Shown here: positions 1 to 6,653 of the stretch, piece by piece
How positions within the stretch are numbered: the stretch's first letter is position 1
Layout: each line of letters opens with the position of its first letter
From: JADGHX01 sp040255575
GTDB lineage: Bacteria; Pseudomonadota; Gammaproteobacteria; Steroidobacterales; Steroidobacteraceae
Assembly: GCA_040255575.1 (NCBI GenBank)
Contig: JBDZVF010000283.1
Span: 1-8,335, forward strand
Length of the DNA: 8,335 bases
Reading direction: 5' to 3'
Translations under genes and position numbers: made by a program
The notes under the pieces: generated by a model
What the model was told of the DNA's origin: nothing
Database searches by the model: none
The model's input: only the letters and a program-made list of their open reading frames with translations

Positions 1-358
1 CTGGTTCGTGGTGATCCACCCCCGGGTGCACGTGCCGACCGCGGCTATCTTCCAGGCCCCTGAATTGACACGAAATTCCCCGAAGATCACAATGCGCGCC
101 CTCTTTGAGACGGGCGGCCGCAACGATTGCGAGAATCTCGTGCGGGCACGCTTCCCCGAGGTCGCCGACGCGCTCGACTGGCTTGCCCGGTTCGGCCCCG
201 CGCGCCTCACCGGGACCGGCGCATGCGTCTTTGCGGACTTTGCGCGGGCGGCCGATGCGGAGCGCGTGGCCGCACGCGTGCCGGATCGCTGGACGAGCTT
301 CGTCGCCCGGGGTTTGAATACCTCGCCGGCGCTCGGGGCGTCCGCGCAGGGGCGATGA
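1..358 (+). CDS. ispE: 4-diphosphocytidyl-2-C-methyl-D-erythritol kinase, C-terminal part (5'-truncated by window edge)
   Basis: IspE phosphorylates 4-diphosphocytidyl-2-C-methyl-D-erythritol with ATP in the cytosolic non-mevalonate (MEP) isoprenoid pathway. The reading frame is open from the first base (first full codon at 2) and gives about 118 residues to a TGA at 356-358; the full protein is normally about 280-300 aa, so roughly the last 40 percent is present. Family landmarks seen are WFVVIHPRVHVPTAAIF at the left edge, a short RNDCENLV segment, and the GHMP-kinase glycine motif LTGTGACVF (about 206-232), followed by the usual C-terminal end with a GLNTSP segment. The GTG at position 8 is an internal codon and not the start. 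The gene ends 14 nt before tRNA-Gln, the order expected in Gammaproteobacteria. Confidence in the family is high; only the N-terminal half is missing. Confidence 0.95.
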   Translation, partial: WFVVIHPRVHVPTAAIFQAPELTRNSPKITMRALFETGGRNDCENLVRARFPEVADALDWLARFGPARLTGTGACVFADFARAADAERVAARVPDRWTSFVARGLNTSPALGASAQGR

Positions 359-372
359 AACAGTTGATGCGT

Positions 373-447
373 TGGGGTGTCGCCAAGCGGTAAGGCAGCG
401 GGTTTTGATCCCGCCATACGTAGGTTCGAATCCTGCCACCCCAGCCA
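373..447 (+). tRNA. tRNA-Gln (anticodon UUG)
   Basis: A complete 75-nt cloverleaf can be folded by eye. The acceptor stem TGGGGTG (373-379) pairs with CACCCCA (437-443), the discriminator base is G444 and CCA is encoded (445-447). The D stem is GCC/GGC (382-384 / 394-396). The anticodon stem GCGGG/CCCGC (398-402 / 410-414) holds loop TTTTGAT with anticodon TTG at 405-407, which reads CAA. The T stem GTAGG/CCTGC (420-424 / 432-436) has one U-G pair and the loop TTCGAAT. It lies just after ispE, as in many Gammaproteobacteria, and is probably transcribed with or from within the ispE 3' region. No second copy of its 3' end, as an integrated element would leave, is visible in this window. Confidence 0.97.
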
Positions 448-450
448 AAC

Positions 451-478
451 TTCATAATTAGAACAATTGCTTACTAAT
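451..478 (+). promoter_or_regulatory. Weak candidate sigma70 promoter upstream of regB
   Basis: The 156-nt gap between tRNA-Gln and regB starts with a locally AT-rich stretch (448-500) that stands out from its GC-rich surroundings. TTCATA (451-456) and ACTAAT (473-478) each match the sigma70 boxes at four of six positions with a 16-nt spacer. Transcription from here would leave a leader of more than 110 nt before the regB start. Nothing else in the gap resembles a stronger promoter, and no clear terminator for the tRNA is seen. This is a suggestion only. Confidence 0.22.
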
Positions 479-603
479 AAGCTGATTGTCTTTCCTGGTG
501 GCTGCTTGGTGTCCGCATCCCCTGCAGTCCCCCCTCGGTCCCCAAAAGTGTTCAATACGCTGGCAATAGCGACCTCATCACGACCGTCGGAAATCGAGCC
601 CCT

Positions 604-1887
604 ATGCTCGCGATTCTGCGTGACGCCATGACACCCGCCGATTTGTCCAAACGCCCGCTCTCCTTCATGCGCTTGCTGGTTACGCTACGTTGGGTAGCGG
701 TTGCCGGTCAGGCCGTGACAGTTGCCGTGGTGACGGGTCCGTTGCAAGTGGCCATACCACTTGCGCCCTTGTGGTCGGGTATCGCTGCGCTGGCAGCATT
801 CAACGTCTACGCCACATGGAGATCGAGGCGCGCACCCGATCCACGTTCGCGCGAGCTCTTCGCGCATGTCCTCGCGGATATAGCCGCCCTTACCTGGATG
901 ATTGCCTGGAGCGGCGGAATCGAGAATCCGTTCTCGAGCCTGTTCCTGCTACCCCTCGCGCTCTCTGTGCTCACGTTACCGGCGCGGTGGGTGTGGGCTA
1001 CGGCAGCGGCGAGTGTCGGAGGCTACTGTCTCTCGGCGGCATTGGGCCTCGAGTTGCCTCACGTGCACGGCCTGATGGGCGACACATTCAGCCTGCACAA
1101 GTTCGGCATGCTCGTGAACTTTCTGATCTCAGCGATCGTGATTCTCGTGTTCTTTGCCCGCATGGCTGCCGCGATCCGCGAGAATCAGCGCGCGCTGGCG
1201 CGCCTGCAGGAGCAATTTGCGCGCAACGAAGGCATCGTCTCGCTCGCAACGCATGCGGCCTCCGTTGCCCACGAGCTGAACACGCCGCTCGGCACGCTCA
1301 CGCTGATGGTCGATGACCTCATCGAAGATGGCGGCGACGCGCGCCAGCGTGAACACTACGAGAATATGAAAGCGCTGCTGCAGCTCTGCCGGGATCGGGT
1401 GCGTGAGCTCGCGGCGCCCGCCGATTCGCTTGCAGATGGCCGACCCGCGTGCGATGTCGATCTGGAGCGCGTGATCGAGCGTTGGCAGCTGGTGCGTCCG
1501 ACGATCGATCTGCATCGATCCGGCTCGATGGCGGGATGCGACAAGGTCGATCCCGCCGTCGGTCACCTTCTCCAGGTTCTGCTCAACAACGCCGCTGATG
1601 CGGGCGAACAGGCCGGGTTGCCACGTGTCGATCTGAAATTGCAGGCTGAGGGGGGCCGCTTGCGCGGCGAGATCCGCGACTACGGGGTGGGGTTCGAAAA
1701 GGCGCAACCGTTGCTCCCCGGCCGTCTGTTTCGCACGAGCAAACCGGGTGGCATGGGTATCGGCCTCGCATTGTCTCACGCGACGATCGAGCGTCTGGGC
1801 GGCGAGCTGTCGATGGAGTCCACCCCCGAAGGGCGCGGTGTGCAGGTCGCGTTCAGCGTGCCGATCGCGGCGGCGGTGCGCGCGTGA
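604..1887 (+). CDS. regB: Redox-sensing membrane histidine kinase, RegB/PrrB/ActS/RoxS family
   Basis: Sensor kinase of the global redox two-component system that controls respiratory and other redox-related genes; it autophosphorylates on His and passes the phosphate to RegA. At 427 aa it is close to family length. About six membrane helices fill residues 24-192. Between them lies GGIENPF (104-110), the family's conserved GGxxNPF motif linked to quinone sensing. The H-box AHELNTPLGTL carries the phosphoacceptor His223. Cys262, in the segment QLCRDRVREL, aligns with the redox-active Cys265 of Rhodobacter capsulatus RegB. The ATPase domain shows an N-box (Asn328, Asn329), a G1 box DYGVGF (from Asp359) and a G2 box GGMGIGL (382-388). 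The start at 604 is the longest; Met9 (628) is an alternative because no strong ribosome-binding site is visible. Its stop overlaps the regA start by 4 nt, so the two are translationally coupled. Confidence 0.93.
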   Translation: MLAILRDAMTPADLSKRPLSFMRLLVTLRWVAVAGQAVTVAVVTGPLQVAIPLAPLWSGIAALAAFNVYATWRSRRAPDPRSRELFAHVLADIAALTWMIAWSGGIENPFSSLFLLPLALSVLTLPARWVWATAAASVGGYCLSAALGLELPHVHGLMGDTFSLHKFGMLVNFLISAIVILVFFARMAAAIRENQRALARLQEQFARNEGIVSLATHAASVAHELNTPLGTLTLMVDDLIEDGGDARQREHYENMKALLQLCRDRVRELAAPADSLADGRPACDVDLERVIERWQLVRPTIDLHRSGSMAGCDKVDPAVGHLLQVLLNNAADAGEQAGLPRVDLKLQAEGGRLRGEIRDYGVGFEKAQPLLPGRLFRTSKPGGMGIGLALSHATIERLGGELSMESTPEGRGVQVAFSVPIAAAVRA

Positions 1888-2447
1888 GCAAGCCGAATTT
1901 TTCCACGGGCCTGCTCGTTGACGACGACGCGCTGTATCTGCGCACACTGAAGCGCTCGCTCGAGCGGCGCGGCTTCGAACTGGACATCGCAACGACGAGC
2001 GACGAAGCGGTGGCGTGCGCGCGCGTCCGCCCGCCGGATTTCGCGCTGATCGACCTGCGCCTTGGCGATCGGTCGGGGCTCGAGTTGATCGGGCCGCTGC
2101 GCGCGATTCGTGCGGATACGTTCATTCTGCTCGTGACCGGCTATGCCAGCGTCGCGACGGCCGTCGAGGCGATCAAGCGGGGCGCAGACAATTACCTGCT
2201 CAAGCCCGTGACCGTCGACGCGATCCTGCGCGCTTTCGCGGACGAACCTTTGCCGCTCGATGAATCCGAGCCCACGATGACGCCGCTCAGCCGCCTGGAA
2301 TGGGAACACATCCAGCAGGCGCTGAACGAAACTCAGGGCAATATCTCGGCCGCCGCGCGCCTGCTCGGCATGCATCGCCGCTCGCTTCAGCGCAAGCTTG
2401 CGAAGCGCCCCGGACCCGAACGCAAGGCGACCGACGCGCTCGATTAG
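1884..2447 (+). CDS. regA: Response regulator, RegA/PrrA/ActR/RoxR family
   Basis: DNA-binding partner of the upstream kinase. It is 187 aa, typical for the family, with a receiver domain at about 6-125 and a C-terminal Fis-type helix-turn-helix. In the receiver, the acidic pocket is Asp13-Asp15, the phosphoacceptor is Asp57 in LIDLRLGD, and Thr85 (LVTGYAS) and Lys107 (LLKPV) complete the active site. The output domain has the family signature WEHIQ (140-144) and the recognition helix region NISAAARLLGMHRRSLQRKL (153-172), nearly invariant in RegA proteins. Translation starts at GTG 1884, inside the GTGA that contains the regB stop, so coupling is likely. The last dozen residues after AKR are basic/acidic and less conserved. 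It ends 76 nt before the convergent receptor gene. A matching operator lies at 4705-4719. Confidence 0.94.
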   Translation: MSKPNFSTGLLVDDDALYLRTLKRSLERRGFELDIATTSDEAVACARVRPPDFALIDLRLGDRSGLELIGPLRAIRADTFILLVTGYASVATAVEAIKRGADNYLLKPVTVDAILRAFADEPLPLDESEPTMTPLSRLEWEHIQQALNETQGNISAAARLLGMHRRSLQRKLAKRPGPERKATDALD

Positions 2448-2523
2448 CTCGTCTGGATTGGGGTACTGGCGGCAGCCCCGCTCCAGGCTGTGCGCAGCTC
2501 AACAGCGCTGACGGGCGCGGCGT

Positions 2524-4650
2524 TCACAGCTGAACCCGCACCCCCACATACGCAGCTCGCGGCGCGCCGGGATTGAGGATCGCCGCATCCGCATTGGCCT
2601 GGTTCTGCACCGACAACGTCGCGACGTACTGCCTGTCCGTGATGTTCCGAAGCTCGCCGAACACCTCCCACTTGCTGCCGTTGACGCCCCCGCGAAGCCC
2701 CAGAAGCCCATAGGAGCTCACGCCGTACGTGTTGCTGAAGTCGGCGTAGCGCTTGCCGATGAGGTCAAAAGTAGGCCCCAGGAAGAACCCGCGGGTGTTC
2801 CGGTAAAGCACTTCGCCTCTCAGCGCATATCGCGGCGCCGCCGGCAGCCGGTTGTCGCCGTACCACGGATCGGAGTCGAACTTGAACTCGTTGACCGTGA
2901 GGCTCACGAGCGGCTCGATGCGATGAGCGCTCGCTTCACCCAGCGCGAAGCTTGCACCGACGAGAGCCTCGACTCCCGCATGGATCGTCTTGCCGATATT
3001 GGTGGTGAGCGTGTTTCCGGGCGCGGCAGGATCATCGACGGAGAGAATCTCATCACGGATGCGGCCGTAATAGGCGGCAATGTCCCAGTGCCAGCGGTCG
3101 CCGCTGTCCAGAGATTTTCTCCCGCGGATGCCGGCTTCGATTACCGTGCCATGCATCGCATCGAGCGTCGAATTGTTGGCCCGAACGTCGTCTTCCAGCT
3201 CGAAGGTCGTCGGCGGCTCGTACGTGCGGCTCACGCTGCCGAAGAGTTCGCTCTCGTTGTCGAGCGAGTAGATGACGCCCAACCTCGGGTTGAACGAAGA
3301 GTAGCTGGCCTTCGGATTGCGCACGTCGCCTGACGCAGCATTCGTTGTCTTCACATTGCGATCGGCGTCGACGTATTGGCCGCCGTACACGAGCGTCCAC
3401 TCCGGCGTGATGCGCCAGCGGTCCACCGCAAACGCTTCGAGGTTGGTAGAGTCGTTGTGCACGTAATCGGTGATGCCGTTCAGCTTGCCGCTGTTGTTAC
3501 GGTAGTTGCCGCCATTCACCGAGCCGTCGCCGAAATTCACGCCCGTGACGATGTTGTGGTCGCCCGCCTTCAGGTTGTAGCGGGCCATGGCGCCGAAGTC
3601 GCGATGATCCGTATCGATGATGAGACTGAACACTTCCACGGGGGGCATGGGGCCGGGGCCGTCGAAGTCGACGAGAATGCGATCGACGATCGGGTGATAG
3701 AGCGACTGCGTTTCGTAAGAGAGCCCGAAGTCCAGAGAAGAGCTCGCGTTGAGCTGCCACGTCGTCTTGCTGGCAATGCGTCGTGCCTCGACTTTCTTGC
3801 CGTAGTCACCGCCGAGGGCCGGCGCGCTGGCCTGGTCCGGGTCCGCGTCCATCTGTGCGCGGGTCAATGTGCCGGGCAGTTGCACGTGATTATCGAGATA
3901 AGTGCCGTACAGCCGCGTCGTGACGGAGTCGGAGATCTGCCAGCCCGCATTCACATAGGCACCCTTGCGATGCTGCGAGCTGTGATCGCGGTAGCCGTCC
4001 CAGTTCTTGCTTTCGAGCGTGACGAGCCCGTCGAGCGTGTCACCGGCAAGTCCTATTGATGCCCGCGCGTTCATTTGTCCGAAGCTGCCGCCGTTCACGA
4101 ATACATCGAGCGGTGGGCTGGTGCGGCCGGTGGGGGAGGTGAAGTCGATGGCGCCACCGAGCGTGCTCGCGCCGTACGTCAGCGCGTTCGCGCCGTGCGC
4201 GATGACGGCGTACTGCGCGCTGAGCGGATCGATCACGCGGTTGTGATTGTTGCCGTCGGCGGTCGTGACGGGCAGGCCGTCCTGAAACATCTTCACGCCG
4301 TTCTTGTCGTAGTCGGTCGAATCGAGGTTCGAGCCGCGGCTGGAAATGAAGAGATCGTCCTGGCCGGCGGCGCTTTCGGCCCACATGCCGGGCACGTACC
4401 TCAACATGTCGGCAAGGCCGGTGACATTTCGCTGGTAGAGCTCCGCGCTGTCGACGACGGTGACCGCGCCGGGCGTTGCCGCCCGCTCGCTTTCGAGCTT
4501 TTCCTGCACGCGCTGGGCCGTAACACGGACGGTCTCCAGCGTAGAGGAAGGCGGTGCCTGGTCGGCGAATGCGGGCGTCGCGATGCACGCCGAAAGAAGA
4601 CCGGCCGTCGCAAGCGTGCGCGGCGAAGCGCCCAAGATGATTCGTATCAT
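2524..4650 (-). CDS. TonB-dependent outer-membrane receptor (probable copper or metallophore uptake)
   Basis: Outer-membrane gated channel that imports a scarce ligand with energy from TonB-ExbBD. The 708-aa product has a Sec signal peptide (1-29, cleavage at AFA-DQ), a TonB-box-like ETVRVTA (39-45), a plug domain (about 58-170) with the RGS...FQDGLPV core (105-128) and YGASTLGGAIDF (159-170), and a beta-barrel from about 175 to the C-terminus, which includes the late ELRNITDRQYVA segment. It ends in Leu and not the usual Phe or Trp. A good ribosome-binding site GGGGAGA lies 4 nt before the ATG. The substrate cannot be read from the sequence: the mature protein has no cysteine, unlike the copper porin-receptor OprC of Pseudomonas, which uses a CxxxM-HxM site. 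The copper assignment rests on the divergently transcribed neighbours. A ferric-siderophore receptor is the main alternative. Confidence 0.9.
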   Translation of the reverse strand: MIRIILGASPRTLATAGLLSACIATPAFADQAPPSSTLETVRVTAQRVQEKLESERAATPGAVTVVDSAELYQRNVTGLADMLRYVPGMWAESAAGQDDLFISSRGSNLDSTDYDKNGVKMFQDGLPVTTADGNNHNRVIDPLSAQYAVIAHGANALTYGASTLGGAIDFTSPTGRTSPPLDVFVNGGSFGQMNARASIGLAGDTLDGLVTLESKNWDGYRDHSSQHRKGAYVNAGWQISDSVTTRLYGTYLDNHVQLPGTLTRAQMDADPDQASAPALGGDYGKKVEARRIASKTTWQLNASSSLDFGLSYETQSLYHPIVDRILVDFDGPGPMPPVEVFSLIIDTDHRDFGAMARYNLKAGDHNIVTGVNFGDGSVNGGNYRNNSGKLNGITDYVHNDSTNLEAFAVDRWRITPEWTLVYGGQYVDADRNVKTTNAASGDVRNPKASYSSFNPRLGVIYSLDNESELFGSVSRTYEPPTTFELEDDVRANNSTLDAMHGTVIEAGIRGRKSLDSGDRWHWDIAAYYGRIRDEILSVDDPAAPGNTLTTNIGKTIHAGVEALVGASFALGEASAHRIEPLVSLTVNEFKFDSDPWYGDNRLPAAPRYALRGEVLYRNTRGFFLGPTFDLIGKRYADFSNTYGVSSYGLLGLRGGVNGSKWEVFGELRNITDRQYVATLSVQNQANADAAILNPGAPRAAYVGVRVQL

Positions 4651-4690
4651 GATTTCTCCCCGATTGTCCCGGAGAGTCTAGGGGTAGGGA

Positions 4691-4719
4691 CGTATCTGTC
4701 AGGTGCGGCAAATTGTCGC
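4691..4719 (-). promoter_or_regulatory. Candidate promoter of the TonB-dependent receptor gene
   Basis: On the minus strand, GCGACA (plus 4714-4719) and GATACG (plus 4691-4696) are separated by exactly 17 nt. They match the sigma70 -35 and -10 boxes at four and three of six positions, and would start transcription about 35 nt upstream of the ATG at 4650. The -35 element lies inside the RegA-type inverted repeat, so a bound regulator would touch or replace -35 recognition. The boxes are weak, which would suit an activator-dependent or repressible promoter. No comparable promoter was found for the rightward genes. Confidence 0.3.
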
Positions 4720-4720
4720 A
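4704..4720. promoter_or_regulatory. RegA/PrrA-type operator in the divergent intergenic region
   Basis: The 17-nt segment TGCGGCAAATTGTCGCA is an inverted repeat with arms TGCGGC and GTCGCA (one mismatch) around AAATT. It fits the published RegA/PrrA pattern GCGNC-N5-GNCGC exactly (4705-4719). Read on the minus strand it also fits the longer RegR-type form GNG(A/G)C(A/G)TTNNGNCGC with one mismatch. It lies 54 nt upstream of the receptor start and 40 nt upstream of the lipoprotein start, so one site could serve both directions. The gene for the matching regulator is 2.3 kb away in the same window. Binding itself is inferred. Confidence 0.65.
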
Positions 4721-4759
4721 GCGGGCCTTCCGGCAGCGTGCCTGGGGTACAGTGCGGTG

Positions 4760-5209
4760 ATGCGAAATCGAATCGTAGAAAGCTCCTGCCTCATGCTGGC
4801 CTTGGCTCTGGCCAGTGCCTGCTCGCCGGGAGCGCCACCCAATGAGGATGTCTCGATCCGCAAGCAACTGATGTCGACGTGGAGCTCTGCCGAGGCTCCA
4901 CTGACCATCGACCCGATCGTCGTTGCTGGCGATCACGCCGTTGCGGACTGGACGCAGCCGACGGTGGGCGGCCGCGCGCTCCTGTACCGGCACGAGAACC
5001 AGTGGCACGTCGTGCTGTGCGCGGGCGACGCGCTGAAGGATGCGCAGCAACTGGAGAGCTCGGGCGTCCCCGCGGCGCTAGCGCGCGAGCTGGCGTCGAA
5101 GCTGGCGCAAGCGGAGAAAGCCGTGTCGACGGAGCGACTCGCGCGCATGGCTTCGTTCAGAGGCGTCGTGCGGATGGATCAGCACGAAACGGCGGGGCAC
5201 GCCGAGTGA
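4760..5209 (+). CDS. Small lipoprotein resembling the 'copper uptake system-associated protein' family
   Basis: A 149-aa protein with an N-terminal lipoprotein signal peptide: hydrophobic stretch 11-19, then LASAC with the predicted lipidated Cys21. The mature part carries the segments RQL/RKQLMSTW (about 34-41), PLTIDPIVVAGDHAVADWTQ (47-66), GGRALL (70-75) and VVLCAGDALK (84-93), and ends in a helical, Ala/Glu-rich region and MDQHETAGH. I recognise this arrangement as that of small proteins encoded next to TonB-dependent copper receptors in Proteobacteria; their biochemical role is not known to me. The ATG at 4760 is chosen over an upstream in-frame codon at 4703 because it gives a proper signal peptide and leaves the RegA-type site outside the gene. 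Its TGA overlaps the next gene's GTG by 4 nt, so the two are likely coupled. Cys87 is a second cysteine of unknown role. Confidence 0.72.
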   Translation: MRNRIVESSCLMLALALASACSPGAPPNEDVSIRKQLMSTWSSAEAPLTIDPIVVAGDHAVADWTQPTVGGRALLYRHENQWHVVLCAGDALKDAQQLESSGVPAALARELASKLAQAEKAVSTERLARMASFRGVVRMDQHETAGHAE

Positions 5210-6495
5210 GCACGCAAGGCGTTCCCGGGCAGGGTCTCTACGCGCGGCTCTGGCGCTGGCATTTCTTTGCCGCGCTCGTGGTGATTCCCTTTGTGCTCTG
5301 GCAGGCGGTCACGGGCGTCATCTACCTCTGGCACGAAGATCTCGATGCGCTCGCGCATCCTCAGCTGATGCGGGTTGCCCCCGCCGCGCGGGCCGTCAGC
5401 CTCGATCGGCAGCTCGCCAGTGTTCTGCAGCACCATTCGCGCGAGTCGCTCGCATCGATCGAGATCAGCGCCGATCCGTCGCGCTCGACCGCGTTCTTCT
5501 TCAACGACAGCAATGGGCTGCCTTTCCCCGCTTTCATCGATCCGCACTCCGGCAACTACCTCGGAAGCGTGCCCTCGACTCATTGGCTGCGCGGTTTGAG
5601 TCGCGGGCTGCACGGCGGATGGCCCATTCAGCCCTACGGCAGCTATCTGCTCGAGCTGGGCGCGAGCTGGGCGATCGTCATGACGCTCACGGGCCTGTAT
5701 CTGTGGTGGCCGCGGAATGCGAGCGGGCTGGCGGGCGTGATGTACCCGCGACTGCGATCCGGATCGCGTGTCTTCTGGCGCGATCTGCATGCCACCGTGG
5801 GCGTCTATTTTGCGCTGGTGTTCCTGGCATTCCTGTTCACCGCGATGCCCTGGACGACGTTCTGGGGCACGCAGGTTCTCGGACGTGTCGAAAGCGCGAC
5901 CGGCCAGGAGTCGCCGAACGGATTCTTCTTTGCGTCCGGTGCTGGCCATCATCACGCCACCTCGGCGTCCGAATCGTCCGTGCCACGAGCCATCGGGCTC
6001 GATGCGCTGCTCTCACGCGCTCGCGCGGAGGGCGCGACCGGCACGATCGAGATTCACCCGGCTGCACAGGGCGGCCCTGTGAATGTACGCGGTCAGCGCG
6101 CTCGTGCTCCGCACGAAGTGTGGTTGCAGCTGGATGGCGCGTCGGGCGCCGTCCTTGCACGCGTGACCTGGAAGGACTTTCCGACGCTTCCCCGAGTCGT
6201 CGCGCTGGGCGTGAACCTTCATGAGGGCACGTTCTTCGGGCGCGCGAACCAGGTGTTCAACACGATCGTCGCGCTCTCGCTCGTGTGGCTGTCTGTGACC
6301 GGCTTCATCGGCTGGTACAAGCGGCGGCCCGGCGGTGGACTCGCCGCGCCGCCTCGGCGGGCAGTCCGCTTTCCGGCGGTAGTGCTCGCGACCGGGGCGC
6401 TCTTGTGCGTAGTGCTGCCGATGCTCGGCGCATCGGTGCTCGCGATCACGTTGCTCGATCGCGGCTTCGGCCGGCTCCTGCCTTCACGCGCCTGA
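5206..6495 (+). CDS. PepSY-associated transmembrane protein (possible metal or metallophore reductase)
   Basis: Inner-membrane protein of the PepSY_TM family, members of which include ferrisiderophore reductases such as FoxB and PiuB. Starting from GTG 5206, which overlaps the upstream stop as GTGA and follows a GGCGGGG stretch, the protein is 429 aa. Membrane segments are at about 19-42 (beginning WRWHFFAAL), 148-168 (ending in the family motif GLYLWWP), 195-214 (after FWRDLHATVG), 353-370 (LVWLSVTGFIGWYKRR) and 391-418. Periplasmic PepSY-like regions lie between TM1 and TM2 (ISADPS, FIDPHSGNYLG) and between TM3 and TM4 (VWLQLDGASGAVL). Conserved His19, His195 and His137-type residues near the helices could hold haem, and a HHH run (248-250) in the large loop could hold metal. 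The open frame extends upstream to 4879, but that part only shadows the lipoprotein gene. Substrate is inferred from neighbours. Confidence 0.85.
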   Translation: MSTQGVPGQGLYARLWRWHFFAALVVIPFVLWQAVTGVIYLWHEDLDALAHPQLMRVAPAARAVSLDRQLASVLQHHSRESLASIEISADPSRSTAFFFNDSNGLPFPAFIDPHSGNYLGSVPSTHWLRGLSRGLHGGWPIQPYGSYLLELGASWAIVMTLTGLYLWWPRNASGLAGVMYPRLRSGSRVFWRDLHATVGVYFALVFLAFLFTAMPWTTFWGTQVLGRVESATGQESPNGFFFASGAGHHHATSASESSVPRAIGLDALLSRARAEGATGTIEIHPAAQGGPVNVRGQRARAPHEVWLQLDGASGAVLARVTWKDFPTLPRVVALGVNLHEGTFFGRANQVFNTIVALSLVWLSVTGFIGWYKRRPGGGLAAPPRRAVRFPAVVLATGALLCVVLPMLGASVLAITLLDRGFGRLLPSRA

Positions 6496-6525
6496 TTGGC
6501 CGCGACACCCGGTGTGGGGTGAACA

Positions 6526-6558
6526 CTGTAGCCCGAGGGAGCGTGGCCTGTAGCTCCC
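6526..6558 (+). repeat. Short hairpin with a duplicated CTGTAGC in the PepSY / DUF2946 gap
   Basis: The 158-nt gap 6496-6653 contains GGGAGC (6537-6542) and its exact complement GCTCCC (6553-6558) around a 10-nt loop, and the heptamer CTGTAGC twice (6526-6532 and 6548-6554), 22 nt apart. No T-run follows, so it is a poor intrinsic terminator. The GTAGCCCGAGG start is reminiscent of dispersed REP-like repeats found in many proteobacterial genomes. It may mark the end of the lipoprotein-PepSY transcript. I see no convincing promoter in the rest of the gap. Confidence 0.3.
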
Positions 6559-6653
6559 CCGTGACGTTCGATTTGCGCGGAACCCTGTCGCGCGGCTTTC
6601 TGCCCGGCTTCCGCCTTGATCCCGCGCAGGCTCTGGTGCATCGTGATTCCGTC

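Noticed and set aside
569..588. GCGAC ... GTCGG before regB as an autoregulatory RegA site
   Set aside because: Spacing is too long and the right half-site lacks the final C, so it does not fit the operator pattern.
1129..1992. Minus-strand open frame of 287 codons opposite regB
   Set aside because: Low-complexity Arg-rich translation, no motifs, and fully antisense to a well-conserved histidine kinase; typical of GC-rich DNA.
2487..2498. GCTG-TGCG-CAGC hairpin between the convergent regA and receptor genes as a terminator
   Set aside because: The stem is only 4 bp with no T-run on either strand; no intrinsic terminator is evident in 2448-2523.
4703..4759. Upstream in-frame start at 4703 for the lipoprotein
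   Set aside because: It would overlap the RegA-type inverted repeat and bury the lipoprotein signal peptide behind 19 extra residues.
4040..5050. Long minus-strand open frame (336 codons) across the receptor 5' end and lipoprotein gene
   Set aside because: Arg/Pro/His-rich composition with no recognisable domain; it is the off-frame shadow of the receptor gene and would cross the divergent promoter region.
6575..6591. Second RegA-like site (GCGCG-N7-GTCGC) before the DUF2946-like gene
   Set aside because: Only the right half-site is intact and the spacing is 7; such matches are expected by chance in GC-rich DNA.
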